Positions 36,512 through 44,458 of a stretch of 61,039 bases of DNA are shown here, piece after piece. The translations under genes and the position numbers were made by a program. The notes below the pieces were generated by a model, which saw nothing but the letters and a program-made list of their open reading frames with translations, ran no database searches and was not told where the DNA came from. The stretch covers positions 1-61,039 of the IMG/VR virus record IMGVR_UViG_3300044695_002628. One strand, written 5' to 3'. This stretch comes from a virus. The number at the start of each line of letters is the position of its first letter. Positions within the stretch are counted from its first letter, which is position 1.

Positions 36512-36886
36512 ATGTCTGCAGACAAAATTATTCATTCATTTAAAACTCCTCTTAGAACTTCAAGTATTACAAGCCAAGAGCCTTTTAAAATTCTAAGCTT
36601 TGAAAGTCCTGGCGTTGTTATAAATGATGCATCAGGTCTTACAAATAGTTTATCTATTAGTTCAAATAATTCAGGATACTATCTAACAAATAACGGACTT
36701 ACTGTTGAATGGAAACAGCCTACATGGTTAGATATATCCTCAGCCAGCTCAACTATAGTTAGTGCTGTTGATAAAGCTAATTCAATAAATACTCTTGTTT
36801 CTGCATTTAGAAGAACAACAATTTCTCAGAGAGCACCACTTAGTACAGATGGACTAGATGGTGATATTTGGTTCGTGTATCAATAA
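36512..36886 (+). CDS. Small virion-associated protein
   Basis: The 124-residue product lies between two large fibre genes and has an AAGGAG site 6 nt upstream. It is Ser/Thr-rich, with LSISSNNSGYYLTNNGLTVEW and a C-terminal GDIWFVYQ resembling the end of small fibre-associated domains. It could be a fibre head or chaperone. The family is not recognised. Its stop overlaps the next start (TAATG). Confidence 0.55.
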   Translation: MSADKIIHSFKTPLRTSSITSQEPFKILSFESPGVVINDASGLTNSLSISSNNSGYYLTNNGLTVEWKQPTWLDISSASSTIVSAVDKANSINTLVSAFRRTTISQRAPLSTDGLDGDIWFVYQ

Positions 36887-38940
36887 TGGCTGGATACATT
36901 GGAGTAAAAGATAAATGGACTCCCATTTCAACAGGATACACAAAAATAAATGGTGAGTGGAAGCAAGTAAAGTCTGCCTATGCAAAAGTAAATGGACAAT
37001 GGAAAGAAGTATTTTCTCCAGCATTAAATACAATTCAAAACTTTAAAATTAAAAGCAAAACTGCAGATGAGGTAGTACTTGAATGGGATCCAAATGCTAC
37101 AGCAGAAACATATTCAGTATTTGTATCTGAAACCCCGCAAGGAACATATTTAGATCCAGTAGTAACTCAACAAACAAATGATTTTCAGTTCTTATCGTCT
37201 CAAAACAAAGTTACTTTAACTGGAACTGGAACAATAGCATTAAATATATTGTCTTCAATTGTAACAGGAACAGGAACAAGTTTTACTTCACAAATAGTTG
37301 TGGATGAAATATTGTTTGCAACTATTGGCGGAACACCCACATATATTGGAAAAGTAAAGTCTATTGAAAGCAATACAAAGTTAACCTTGTATACTGATTG
37401 GACTTTTACCACTGCTTCTGGACTATCTTTTACTATTTATAAAAAGAATACAAAAACTATATCAACTAATAGAGAAGCAAACTATAAGTTTTTTGTAAAC
37501 TCTCTTGACGCATCAAACAATCCAGGAATATCTTCTTCTCAATTAACTAGAGCAACTCCAATTAAAGTTCCAGATGCACCAGTAGTAACTGTTAAGTTTA
37601 AAAATGAAACAGCAGGAACAATAACAATTGCATGGACAAAAGATAGAAGAGCAACTTCATACGATATTTATAGGAATAGAACGGGATCTTTTGTTCTACA
37701 TGCCAATGTTACTCCAAGTGGTGGAATGGAAGAAACCTACACGCCACTTCCAGATTCATCAGGACTAGACTATGCCTATTATGTTGTGGCAAAAAATAAT
37801 ATTTTAACCATAGCACCAGACAATGATCCAGCAACGGCACAGCAATCTAGTGCATCAAACTCTATAAATTTTGTATCTACTCCACCAACTCTTGGAAACA
37901 TATCCTTAAAGGGCGTATCTACTGACCACAACAGTGTTAAGTTACAGTGGACAGACGTTGTAAATGCAGATAGATACTTTATTCAAATCGAAGGTGGAGC
38001 ATACGGAACGTTTAGTGATGATATAGCAATAGCAACAACAACTATAGCAGATGCAAACAGAATTGAATATATAGTAAATCTTGCAGATGAAACAGATTAT
38101 AAAATTAGGATTAGGGCAAGGGGTGCTGCTGGAACAATTTATGAGGCATCAAGTGCCTACTCAAATGAAATTTCAGTTTCAACAGGCAGGGCAGCAGAAA
38201 CTGGAAAAAGATGGGTGGCACAAACAGATAAAAATTACACCTCTACAGAATCTACAAGGCTTAGAACTACTGTTTCATACTTCGATCCTTATGATGGAAG
38301 ATCTTTTTCTAATGATACATGGAGTACTTACTCAACCACTAAGGCTGGCGTAGGAGTAACTGTTTCTTCCGCAAACGTAGTTAAGAGTAGACTTATGAGA
38401 GTTTGGCAGCCAGGAAGACCAGGATATTGGATAACTGTTCCTGGATACTGGACCAATACAAGACCTAGAAGATGGGTTCCTGCAAGAAGAGAATATGTTC
38501 CTGGAACACCTGGAAGATATGTAACAGAAAGAGTAGACTACACTGTAGTAGAAACAACAACTAAACAATACTTTGGTGTATTCTATACTCCAATTACAAG
38601 CTCAACAGATCTTCCAGCAGCAGCAAGACTTGATGCTGCAACCTTTAGGTTCTACAAAGATACTTCTACTTCAAAAGGTATAACTATCCACATTGGAACT
38701 ACAGACCCAAGTTTAATTTATTTCTTTAATACTACAACAGTTGCTGGGGTTGGAACAAAAAGCTTTGTTTCTAAAGCCTATTATGATTACTTAAAATTAT
38801 CAAATGTAAACTCTGTAATTTTTACTGGAACAGGATCAGTTGCAAACTTTGATGATGGAAGATTGATTGTTGAATGGTCTCTTCAGGAAGCCTACACAAT
38901 AACAAGTGCCATAGCAATGAGTATAACTGGAAATAAATAG
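36886..38940 (+). CDS. Fibronectin type III-containing tail protein with aromatic GYW repeats
   Basis: The 684-residue protein starts with paired units GYTKINGEWKQVKSAYAKVNGQWKEV. Three Fn3-like domains follow, beginning IQNFKIKSKTADEVVLEW, VPDAPVVTVKFKNETAG and LGNISLKGVSTDHNSVKLQW. The first is interrupted by a VTGTGTSF module near 37264. Nearer the C-terminus is a striking Arg/Pro/aromatic patch (RPGYWITVPGYWTN, then RREYVPGTPGRY). Fn3 domains in phage tails are thought to aid weak carbohydrate binding. I chose the ATG at 36886, which overlaps the previous TAA. A new promoter follows the stop. Confidence 0.75.
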   Translation: MAGYIGVKDKWTPISTGYTKINGEWKQVKSAYAKVNGQWKEVFSPALNTIQNFKIKSKTADEVVLEWDPNATAETYSVFVSETPQGTYLDPVVTQQTNDFQFLSSQNKVTLTGTGTIALNILSSIVTGTGTSFTSQIVVDEILFATIGGTPTYIGKVKSIESNTKLTLYTDWTFTTASGLSFTIYKKNTKTISTNREANYKFFVNSLDASNNPGISSSQLTRATPIKVPDAPVVTVKFKNETAGTITIAWTKDRRATSYDIYRNRTGSFVLHANVTPSGGMEETYTPLPDSSGLDYAYYVVAKNNILTIAPDNDPATAQQSSASNSINFVSTPPTLGNISLKGVSTDHNSVKLQWTDVVNADRYFIQIEGGAYGTFSDDIAIATTTIADANRIEYIVNLADETDYKIRIRARGAAGTIYEASSAYSNEISVSTGRAAETGKRWVAQTDKNYTSTESTRLRTTVSYFDPYDGRSFSNDTWSTYSTTKAGVGVTVSSANVVKSRLMRVWQPGRPGYWITVPGYWTNTRPRRWVPARREYVPGTPGRYVTERVDYTVVETTTKQYFGVFYTPITSSTDLPAAARLDAATFRFYKDTSTSKGITIHIGTTDPSLIYFFNTTTVAGVGTKSFVSKAYYDYLKLSNVNSVIFTGTGSVANFDDGRLIVEWSLQEAYTITSAIAMSITGNK

Positions 38941-38950
38941 TACTTAGTGC

Positions 38951-38956
38951 TATAAT
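38951..38956 (+). promoter_or_regulatory. Candidate -10 box (TATAAT)
   Basis: TATAAT lies 10 nt after the stop of the Fn3 protein. It is followed by an AAGGAG ribosome site (38970-38975), 5 nt before the ATG at 38981. This one would give a conventional short leader. Confidence 0.5.
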
Positions 38957-38980
38957 AGAAGTCAAACATAAGGAGACATA

Positions 38981-39148
38981 ATGTCAACAACTTTAGAACT
39001 AGTAGTTCAAGAACTACAAAATCGTATTGGTCAAATTACAAGCCAGTATGAAACACAGATGGCTGTACTTAAGGCACAGGCAACAGAAGCACTTGCTGGA
39101 AAAGATGCAGAGATTGCTTCTCTAAAGGGTGAAAGCAATGGCAACTAG
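38981..39148 (+). CDS. Small coiled-coil protein
   Basis: This 55-residue gene is supported by an AAGGAG site 5 nt before the ATG, its own -10 box and an 11-nt overlap with the next gene. The product is one long charged helix (TLELVVQELQNRIGQITSQ, then AQATEALAGKDAEIASLKG) with heptad-like hydrophobic spacing, so it should form a coiled coil. It may trimerise with, or chaperone, the following fibre-type protein. The family is not recognised. Confidence 0.7.
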   Translation: MSTTLELVVQELQNRIGQITSQYETQMAVLKAQATEALAGKDAEIASLKGESNGN

Positions 39149-39590
39149 ACTTAGCGATGGAATGCCAATTACAACAGAATGGCTAAATCAACTAGTTGCA
39201 GAAATTAATGAATTAAAAAATTCTAATTCTAGCTCATCATCATCTAGCCAAGCAGCACAAAGAGTGGTTGAATTTTATGGTCCAGGTCTTGCAGGTAACA
39301 CTCCTATTCAAGTTCAAACTGGATCATTTCAAACTCAAGCTGCAGCTTCACAGGCATTAGTAGAAGGAAACGTTAACTTCTCTATACCGTTTGCTGATAA
39401 CAATGTTTTTATTGTTGCGACTCCAACCTTTTCGGATTCAACTGGTAGACCAGCAAGAGCATCTGTTTCTGTTTCAAATATTAGAGCAGCATCATTTAAA
39501 ATGACAGTAATGTTAGTAAATGATAGAGACCTATTTACCGCTGACAAAACAGTTACAGTAAACTATATTGCAATTGGAAAAAAGAAATAG
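39138..39590 (+). CDS. Small tail fibre/attachment protein
   Basis: The 150-residue product has an N-terminal helix (MPITTEWLNQLVAEINELKN), a Ser-run linker of about ten residues, and a C-terminal beta domain (VNFSIPFADNNVFIVATPTF; FKMTVMLVNDRDLFTADKTV) that looks like a small lectin-type or H-type knob. It is probably a trimeric fibre tip. The ATG at 39138 is preferred, with AAAGGGTG upstream; a GTG at 39129 is in frame. Translation is coupled to the preceding coiled-coil gene. It ends the structural block. Confidence 0.65.
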   Translation: MATRLSDGMPITTEWLNQLVAEINELKNSNSSSSSSSQAAQRVVEFYGPGLAGNTPIQVQTGSFQTQAAASQALVEGNVNFSIPFADNNVFIVATPTFSDSTGRPARASVSVSNIRAASFKMTVMLVNDRDLFTADKTVTVNYIAIGKKK

Positions 39591-39598
39591 TCAGATAC

Positions 39599-39627
39599 TT
39601 GACATCCGTATATTAAAGTGATATACT
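39599..39627 (+). promoter_or_regulatory. Consensus sigma70-type promoter (TTGACA-N17-TATACT)
   Basis: TTGACA (39599-39604) and TATACT (39622-39627) are separated by 17 nt, a near-perfect housekeeping-type promoter 8 nt after the last structural gene. It starts the metallophosphoesterase and early-type gene unit with a leader of about 45 nt. Confidence 0.85.
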
Positions 39628-39642
39628 TTTTTATTAATACAA

Positions 39643-39660
39643 GCATAGCCATATCTATGC
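39643..39660 (+). promoter_or_regulatory. Small hairpin in the leader of the phosphoesterase gene
   Basis: GCATAG (39643-39648) and CTATGC (39655-39660) form a perfect 6-bp stem with a CCATAT loop, 18 nt before the ATG. It may stabilise the leader RNA or affect translation. There is no T-tract, so it is not a terminator. Confidence 0.4.
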
Positions 39661-39678
39661 CCAAACAGAAAGTTTTTA

Positions 39679-40488
39679 ATGACAAACGATTTGAAGTGGA
39701 TGCTGTCATCAGACCAGCAATTCCCATATCAAGATGATAAGATGATTGAGCTATGGTTTAAGGTCATGAGATGGTTTAAGCCAGACGTAGTTGATTATCT
39801 AGGTGACACTGATGATCAGGCTTGCTATAGCAAGTACACAGAAGGTCGCTCAGCAGAGTTTTTAAAGATGCACAAGGATGATAACGGAAATGCAATTATG
39901 CCCCTTATGCGACATGAAGCAAAACTAGCAAGAGACTTTTATACCAAGACACGAAAAATAGCAAAAAATGCACAGTTGTTTTCAGCACTTGGAAACCATG
40001 ACATTCGTGTATTTGAATACATTGATAAAAAGCTTCCAGAATATGTAGAGGCAACAACTCCAGAGGCACTATGGAATTTAGACAGCCTTGGTTACGATTA
40101 TATTTATTATAATCAGCCACCTGCTCATCGCTTTGGAGATATCCATGTTCATCATGGAAATGCCATTTCGCAAAATGCAGGAGAGTCTGTTCGTAAAGAT
40201 GTAGATAACTTTGGGGTATCTCTTATTCGTGGTCACTCTCATCGTGCAGGTGTTTACTTTAACACCTATGAGTTAAGAAACGGTGGACTAGGAGAAACTT
40301 TGCGTGGATACGAAATTGGTCATATGTGTGATGAAAAGTCTACAGGAATGATGTATACAAATAATCATAACTGGCAAAAAGCTTTTGCAATTGCACATAT
40401 TGAAAATGGAAACTACCCTCATATTCAGCTAGTACACGTCTCTCCTGACTACTCTTGTATAGTAGATGGTAAGTTCTTTAAGGTATAA
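39679..40488 (+). CDS. Calcineurin-like metallophosphoesterase
   Basis: The 269-residue protein shows the metallophosphoesterase motifs in order: SSDQQFPY (first metal ligand Asp), VDYLGDTDDQ (GD), FSALGNHDIR (GNHD), IHVHHGN and LIRGHSHRA (GHxH). It should bind two metal ions and hydrolyse phosphodiesters or phosphomonoesters, but the substrate cannot be read from sequence. Such genes are frequent in tailed phages, near DNA metabolism genes. It is the first gene after a consensus promoter and begins the rightward replication block. Confidence 0.88.
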   Translation: MTNDLKWMLSSDQQFPYQDDKMIELWFKVMRWFKPDVVDYLGDTDDQACYSKYTEGRSAEFLKMHKDDNGNAIMPLMRHEAKLARDFYTKTRKIAKNAQLFSALGNHDIRVFEYIDKKLPEYVEATTPEALWNLDSLGYDYIYYNQPPAHRFGDIHVHHGNAISQNAGESVRKDVDNFGVSLIRGHSHRAGVYFNTYELRNGGLGETLRGYEIGHMCDEKSTGMMYTNNHNWQKAFAIAHIENGNYPHIQLVHVSPDYSCIVDGKFFKV

Positions 40489-40496
40489 CTTTAGGC

Positions 40497-40502
40497 TATA
40501 AT
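40497..40502 (+). promoter_or_regulatory. -10 box (TATAAT) of a leaderless promoter
   Basis: TATAAT ends exactly 6 nt before the ATG at 40509, and the preceding gene ended at 40488. The sequence between has no ribosome site, so a leaderless transcript is predicted. Confidence 0.6.
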
Positions 40503-40508
40503 TTAATA

Positions 40509-40700
40509 ATGTGGTGTAAGGTATGCAGTGGTAGAGTCTTAGTAGATAGAGTATTTACTACTGACTCTCACATTGAAATGTTTTGTTTTTCCTGTGGGAA
40601 AAGATGGATATTTAACAACCCTGCAAATTATGGCACATTTCCTTTGTGGCTTTTAGAAAAGGAAAAGAAATTTAAATGGTACTCGTCAATGGGACAATAA
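40509..40700 (+). CDS. Small zinc-ribbon protein
   Basis: The 63-residue product carries two C-x2-C knuckles (WCKVCSG and FCFSCGKRW) about 23 residues apart, so it should bind one zinc as a zinc ribbon. It ends in a basic tail. Such small proteins often bind nucleic acid or protein partners, and the target is unknown. It starts at an ATG 6 nt after TATAAT and overlaps the next gene by 25 nt. Confidence 0.7.
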   Translation: MWCKVCSGRVLVDRVFTTDSHIEMFCFSCGKRWIFNNPANYGTFPLWLLEKEKKFKWYSSMGQ

Positions 40701-41176
40701 AGCCTGTTAAGAAAAAGTGCTTTATAAATGGTGACGTGCACCATGTTGTTAGAATAGATAGACCAAAAGGTATTGTTTATTTGTTTAATATGGAAACAAA
40801 AACTCAAGCAACATTTTCTTATCATGATTATAAAGAATTTAAAAAACCTTGTTATAGAATAGGCGAAGTTTCAAGATCTTTAAATAGGCATCCAGATAGA
40901 CTTAGGTTTGCTATGAAGAACGGTCTTGTTTCAAAACCAAAACTGATATGGTCAAACAATAAGTCTACATATTATTTTTCTACAGAAAATATATTTGAGT
41001 TTAGAGAATATTTTGCTGGAGTTCACATAGGCAGACCCAGAAAAGACGGCATGATAATATCTTCAAGGGTTCCAAGTCGTGAAGAACTAGAAGCAAAATT
41101 AAATCTTAGGCAAATGCTATATGTAAGAAAAGAAGATGGAACCTATGTTCCTATTTGGAAAGCAGAGGAGTTCTAG
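40676..41176 (+). CDS. DNA-binding protein with MerR-like helix-turn-helix
   Basis: The 166-residue protein has a central segment YRIGEVSRSLNRHPDRLRFAM followed by NGLV, which reads like a MerR-type winged HTH (helix, turn, recognition helix). The N-terminal 55 residues are beta-rich with INGDVHHVVRIDRPKGIV, and the C-terminus is charged. It may regulate early transcription or take part in replication initiation. AAAAGGAAAAG precedes the ATG. The GTG of the next gene overlaps its stop (TAGTG). Confidence 0.65.
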   Translation: MVLVNGTIKPVKKKCFINGDVHHVVRIDRPKGIVYLFNMETKTQATFSYHDYKEFKKPCYRIGEVSRSLNRHPDRLRFAMKNGLVSKPKLIWSNNKSTYYFSTENIFEFREYFAGVHIGRPRKDGMIISSRVPSREELEAKLNLRQMLYVRKEDGTYVPIWKAEEF

Positions 41177-41466
41177 TGGCTAGACATAAAAAAATAAAAA
41201 TGACAGAACTAGAAAAGTTTATTGGTTCTGAGCTTTCAGAAGATACTGCATTGATTGGTGCAGCAGAAACATTAGCACAGGCATCAAAAATTGCAACAAA
41301 AAAGAAAGATGTAGACTCTTTAATTAATGCAGTTGAAGGTTGGCTAACACTTTCTAGATTTCTTTCGGAAGAAAAGGATTTTGACAAATCGTCAAGATAT
41401 GGTATGATTGGTTTTACAAGTAGCCAGGGAGACAGTAATGAGTCAAAAGGAAACAACAACGGTTAG
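41176..41466 (+). CDS. Small helical protein, function unknown
   Basis: I chose the GTG at 41176, which overlaps the previous TAG and has GAGGAG 5 nt upstream; an earlier in-frame ATG at 41155 lies inside the previous gene. The 96-residue product is helical and acidic (MTELEKFIGSELSEDTALIG; LINAVEGWLTLSRFLSEEK), ending in a polar Asn-rich tail. The family is not recognised. It sits between a DNA-binding protein and replication genes. Confidence 0.6.
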   Translation: MARHKKIKMTELEKFIGSELSEDTALIGAAETLAQASKIATKKKDVDSLINAVEGWLTLSRFLSEEKDFDKSSRYGMIGFTSSQGDSNESKGNNNG

Positions 41467-41650
41467 AGTTAACCTAAAGTTTGTTAGAAACTTAGGAAAC
41501 TACGAAAGCGTACATGTTGAATTAGGTGTAGAAGACTTTGTAAGAGATACAGATGGCAACGTTGATTCAGCCATGAACAGGGTATACTCTTTTGTAGAAA
41601 ATAAATTAATGGAAAAGGTTCAAGAGATAGAGCAGGACCTTAAAAAGTGA
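41438..41650 (+). CDS. Small protein, function unknown
   Basis: The 70-residue product starts at the ATG at 41438 (AGGGAGA upstream) and overlaps the previous gene by 29 nt. It begins with a beta strand pair (TTVRVNLKFVRNLGNYESVHVELG) and ends with a long amphipathic helix (VYSFVENKLMEKVQEIEQDLK). No family was recognised. The two-layer arrangement and the tight packing before the helicase genes suggest a replication-associated role, as inference only. Confidence 0.6.
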   Translation: MSQKETTTVRVNLKFVRNLGNYESVHVELGVEDFVRDTDGNVDSAMNRVYSFVENKLMEKVQEIEQDLKK

Positions 41651-41982
41651 CAGCGGATAAAGCAAAGCTAGCATATATTTTCTTAAACAACTATGCAAAG
41701 TTGTATGAAAAGAAATATAACATAAAGCCAAACATAAACAAGTACAAAGAAAAATGGGCAGCGGTTTCAATTATTGAAGATTACCAGTTGGACCAAATAG
41801 ACAAGGCTTTAGAATACTACTTTACTTTACAGAAAGAGGGTCATCCCCTTGCTTGGTTTTACAACAATGTAGACACCATTATTTCAACTTTAAAAGAAAA
41901 AGAACGTGACGAACGCCTAAGACTAGAGCGTAGAAAAGAAACAGCAAAATTGCGTGAGGAGTATCTAAATGGGAATGCGTGA
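41647..41982 (+). CDS. Candidate helicase-loader-like helical protein
   Basis: The 111-residue, highly charged helical protein starts at a GTG overlapping the previous stop and overlaps the helicase start by 14 nt. It contains QLDQIDKALEYYFTLQKEGHPLAWFYNNVD, seen in pieces, and a long basic C-terminal helix. Small helical proteins directly before the replicative helicase are often loaders (T4 gp59, lambda P and DnaC types). No ATPase motif is present. The call is positional, and another role is possible. Confidence 0.5.
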   Translation: MTADKAKLAYIFLNNYAKLYEKKYNIKPNINKYKEKWAAVSIIEDYQLDQIDKALEYYFTLQKEGHPLAWFYNNVDTIISTLKEKERDERLRLERRKETAKLREEYLNGNA

Positions 41983-43204
41983 GGAAGTAGATGTTATTAC
42001 AGCTGCTTGCAAGAATAAAGATATTCATGTGCTATTTGAAAACAATATTGACTCAATGCTTAAAAGCACGTCAGATGTTTGGGACTTTATAAAAGAATAC
42101 TATAACGAGACTCGTCAAATTCCAGACAAGAATCTTATTGCAACTAGGTTTAGAGACTTTGAACCGTCTAATGATTCTGGACCAACGATTTATCACGTTA
42201 ATAGATTGAAGGAAACCTTTCTTGACGAATCTCTTAGATCAACTGTAAAGAAGGCTGCACAACTTTTACAAGACAATGAGTCTAATAAGGCACTGTCTTC
42301 TCTTAACTCAGATATTTCTTCTCTATCAAGAATTACTGCAAAGGTAAGAGACATTGATGTAACAGATGTTGATGATGCTATCGCATACTTTGATAAACAA
42401 AGAGAAGCAGCAATGAATGGTGATGTAGGTATTCGATCTAACATTGCATCATTTGATGTTTGTCTTCCAATGGGAATTTCTAAGGGACAACTTGGAGTTC
42501 TTCTTGCGTATCCTGCAATTGGTAAGTCTTGGTTAGCACTTTATTTTGCTGTTCAGGCTTGGAAGAATGGTCGCACCCCAATGATCCTTTCTTTAGAAAT
42601 GACAGAGCAGGAAGTTCGTAATAGAATTTTTGCAATTATTGGAGATGGTAAATGGTCACATCGTGCCTTAAGTTCTGGTCGTGTAAATCAAGATGAGTTT
42701 AAGGCTTGGGCAAAAGAAAACTTAGAAGGCAAACCACCATTTAAGATTATCTCTAATGACGGTGGAAGCGAAGTAAATCCAAATGTTGTAAGAGCCAAGA
42801 TTGACCAGTATAAGCCAGACATTGTATTTATTGATTACTTACAACTTATGACAGACAATTCTGGATCTTCTCAAAATGAGACTGTTAAAATAAAGAATCT
42901 ATCTAGAGAGCTTAAATTATTGGCTATCTCAGAACAGATACCAGTTGTTGCAATCGCCTCTGCTACGCCCGATGATGCCTCAGATTTGGAGTCTGTACCA
43001 CAGCTTGGTCAGGTGGCTTGGTCACGACAAATTGCTTACGATGCTGACTGGGTTCTTGCAATGGGTCGTAAAGCAAATAGCGATGCTCTTGAAGTGGCGT
43101 TTAGAAAAAATCGTCATGGATTTTTGGGAGACTTCGTAATGGTAGCAGACTTTGATAAAGGAAAGTTTTCAGAAGTATATGACCCAAGTGATGACTCAAC
43201 CTAA
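41969..43204 (+). CDS. dnaB: DnaB-type replicative DNA helicase
   Basis: The 411-residue protein is a RecA-fold helicase. Walker A reads AYPAIGKSW near residue 180. Next come PMILSLEMTEQEVRNRIF, a DnaB signature, and Walker B DIVFIDYLQLM. The C-terminal region, with VAWSRQIAYDADWVLAM, matches the DnaB/gp4 family. The N-terminal 150 residues are helical, as in DnaB. It should form a hexamer that unwinds DNA at the fork ahead of the polymerase encoded downstream. The first Walker A residue is Ala instead of Gly, which occurs in this family. GAGGAG lies 8 nt before the ATG. Confidence 0.9.
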   Translation: MGMREEVDVITAACKNKDIHVLFENNIDSMLKSTSDVWDFIKEYYNETRQIPDKNLIATRFRDFEPSNDSGPTIYHVNRLKETFLDESLRSTVKKAAQLLQDNESNKALSSLNSDISSLSRITAKVRDIDVTDVDDAIAYFDKQREAAMNGDVGIRSNIASFDVCLPMGISKGQLGVLLAYPAIGKSWLALYFAVQAWKNGRTPMILSLEMTEQEVRNRIFAIIGDGKWSHRALSSGRVNQDEFKAWAKENLEGKPPFKIISNDGGSEVNPNVVRAKIDQYKPDIVFIDYLQLMTDNSGSSQNETVKIKNLSRELKLLAISEQIPVVAIASATPDDASDLESVPQLGQVAWSRQIAYDADWVLAMGRKANSDALEVAFRKNRHGFLGDFVMVADFDKGKFSEVYDPSDDST

Positions 43205-43206
43205 TC

Positions 43207-43212
43207 TATAAT
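43207..43212 (+). promoter_or_regulatory. -10 box (TATAAT) of a leaderless promoter
   Basis: TATAAT starts 3 nt after the helicase stop and ends exactly 6 nt before the ATG at 43219. TTGAGG in between could act as a weak ribosome site in read-through transcripts, but a transcript from this promoter would start at the ATG. Confidence 0.6.
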
Positions 43213-43218
43213 TGAGGT

Positions 43219-43554
43219 ATGGATTTCGTTGGACACAAGAAAATTAAAGACTTTTCTCTAGATGGTAACATCGCAGATGAGTCAGATACTATGCGTCTAA
43301 GAAAAGAATATGACATACTGTTAGACCATTATATGAAGGAAAGAGGATATGTTCCACACCTGGAACTTGAAAGTGTCTTCTCTTTGTCGTATAATGGAAC
43401 ATCGTTTGATTTTAAAATAACTCGTTACGGAATTTATGTAGGAAAGGCTAAGGCAAAGTGTTACAAGGGAGTTTTAGGAAACAGGCTTATACCAGCGATT
43501 CATACCAGCAAGACCAGATTAGAGAAATTGTCAAAGTCTGCGGAATCTCAATAG
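43219..43554 (+). CDS. Small protein overlapping the primase gene
   Basis: The 111-residue product has an acidic N-terminal half (IADESDTMRLRKEYDILLDHYM) and a beta-rich, basic C-terminus (LSYNGTSFDFKITRYGIYVGK). No family was recognised. It is transcribed from its own -10 box and overlaps the primase start by 97 nt, an unusually long overlap here. No canonical slippery heptamer was found in the overlap, so I treat it as a separate gene. Confidence 0.55.
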   Translation: MDFVGHKKIKDFSLDGNIADESDTMRLRKEYDILLDHYMKERGYVPHLELESVFSLSYNGTSFDFKITRYGIYVGKAKAKCYKGVLGNRLIPAIHTSKTRLEKLSKSAESQ

Positions 43555-44408
43555 GAACTGAGTTAGACACTCACTTTCTTGTATACTGCCCATTTCATTA
43601 CAACGTACACACTCCAGCATGTGAAGTAGATAAAGAAAAAGGATTGTTCATCTGTTTTTCTTGTGGGGAAAACGGAACGCTATTAGATTTAATTATGCGT
43701 ACAACATCAAGAAACTACTTTGAAGCAATGCGTGTTATTTCTGCTGCAGAAAAATCTATAGACTTTGTAGATGTAATTGATAAAGCAGTAGAAGAAAAAC
43801 CAGAGTTTGTTGAATTTGATTTAAACACAATTGAAAGACTTCACTCCACACTACTAGAAAATACTCGTGCAATAGAATATTTTGAATCAAGAAAAATTAA
43901 TTTAGATTCAATCAAAAATTTTAAGCTAGGGTACTCTGAAAAACAAGACATGGTTACTGTCCCAGTTTATTCTAACACTGGAATCTGTGTTGGATTTGTT
44001 GGTAGATCAATTGAAGGAAAGACCTTTAAAAACTCTACGGGAACTCCAAGAAATAAGATCTTGTTTAACTTAAATAATGTTTTACATAAAGAGGTTGTAA
44101 TTGTAGAGTCATCCTTTGATGCAATTAGGTTGTGGCAATTAGGAATTCCAGCAGTAGCAACGCTAGGTGCAAATCTTGGCAAGATGCAAATACAATTAAT
44201 TAACAAGTATGTTTCTAGATTAATTTTAGCAATGGACCAAGACGATGCAGGAAGCACGTTAAGAAAAAATATTTCAAGCAACGTATCTATTCCAACATCA
44301 AATATGAGTTTTCCAGATGGCGTAAAAGACATTGGAGATATGACAGACGAACAAATATTAAGTTCGTACAAAATACTATCAGAGTTTGACATTGCTCTAC
44401 AACTCTGA
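43458..44408 (+). CDS. dnaG: DnaG-type DNA primase
   Basis: The 316-residue protein has a CHC2-type zinc finger (VYCPFHYN, then FICFSCGENG) in the first 75 residues. A TOPRIM domain follows: the catalytic Glu in VVIVESSFDAIRLW, GIPAVATLGANL, and LAMDQDDAG supplying the metal-binding acidic residues. It should make RNA primers for lagging-strand synthesis. It is shorter than bacterial DnaG and lacks a clear helicase-interaction domain. The start is the GTG at 43458, and a TTG at 43461 is also possible; no in-frame ATG precedes the zinc finger. Confidence 0.88.
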   Translation: MLQGSFRKQAYTSDSYQQDQIREIVKVCGISIGTELDTHFLVYCPFHYNVHTPACEVDKEKGLFICFSCGENGTLLDLIMRTTSRNYFEAMRVISAAEKSIDFVDVIDKAVEEKPEFVEFDLNTIERLHSTLLENTRAIEYFESRKINLDSIKNFKLGYSEKQDMVTVPVYSNTGICVGFVGRSIEGKTFKNSTGTPRNKILFNLNNVLHKEVVIVESSFDAIRLWQLGIPAVATLGANLGKMQIQLINKYVSRLILAMDQDDAGSTLRKNISSNVSIPTSNMSFPDGVKDIGDMTDEQILSSYKILSEFDIALQL

Positions 44409-44414
44409 TATAAT
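44386..44414 (+). promoter_or_regulatory. Perfect sigma70-type promoter (TTGACA-N17-TATAAT)
   Basis: TTGACA (44386-44391) and TATAAT (44409-44414) with a 17-nt spacer are both full consensus. The -35 lies inside the end of the primase gene. It gives a leader of about 35-40 nt with AGGAGA before the ssDNA-binding gene. This is the strongest predicted promoter in the window. Confidence 0.9.
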
Positions 44415-44458
44415 AAAACAACAGATTCACTTATAGAATCAAATATTAGGAGAAATAT

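Noticed and set aside
43458-43554. Possible frameshift joining the small gene at 43219 to the primase
   Set aside because: The frames differ by -1, but no X-XXY-YYZ heptamer in the right phase was found in the overlap, and the primase has its own GTG.
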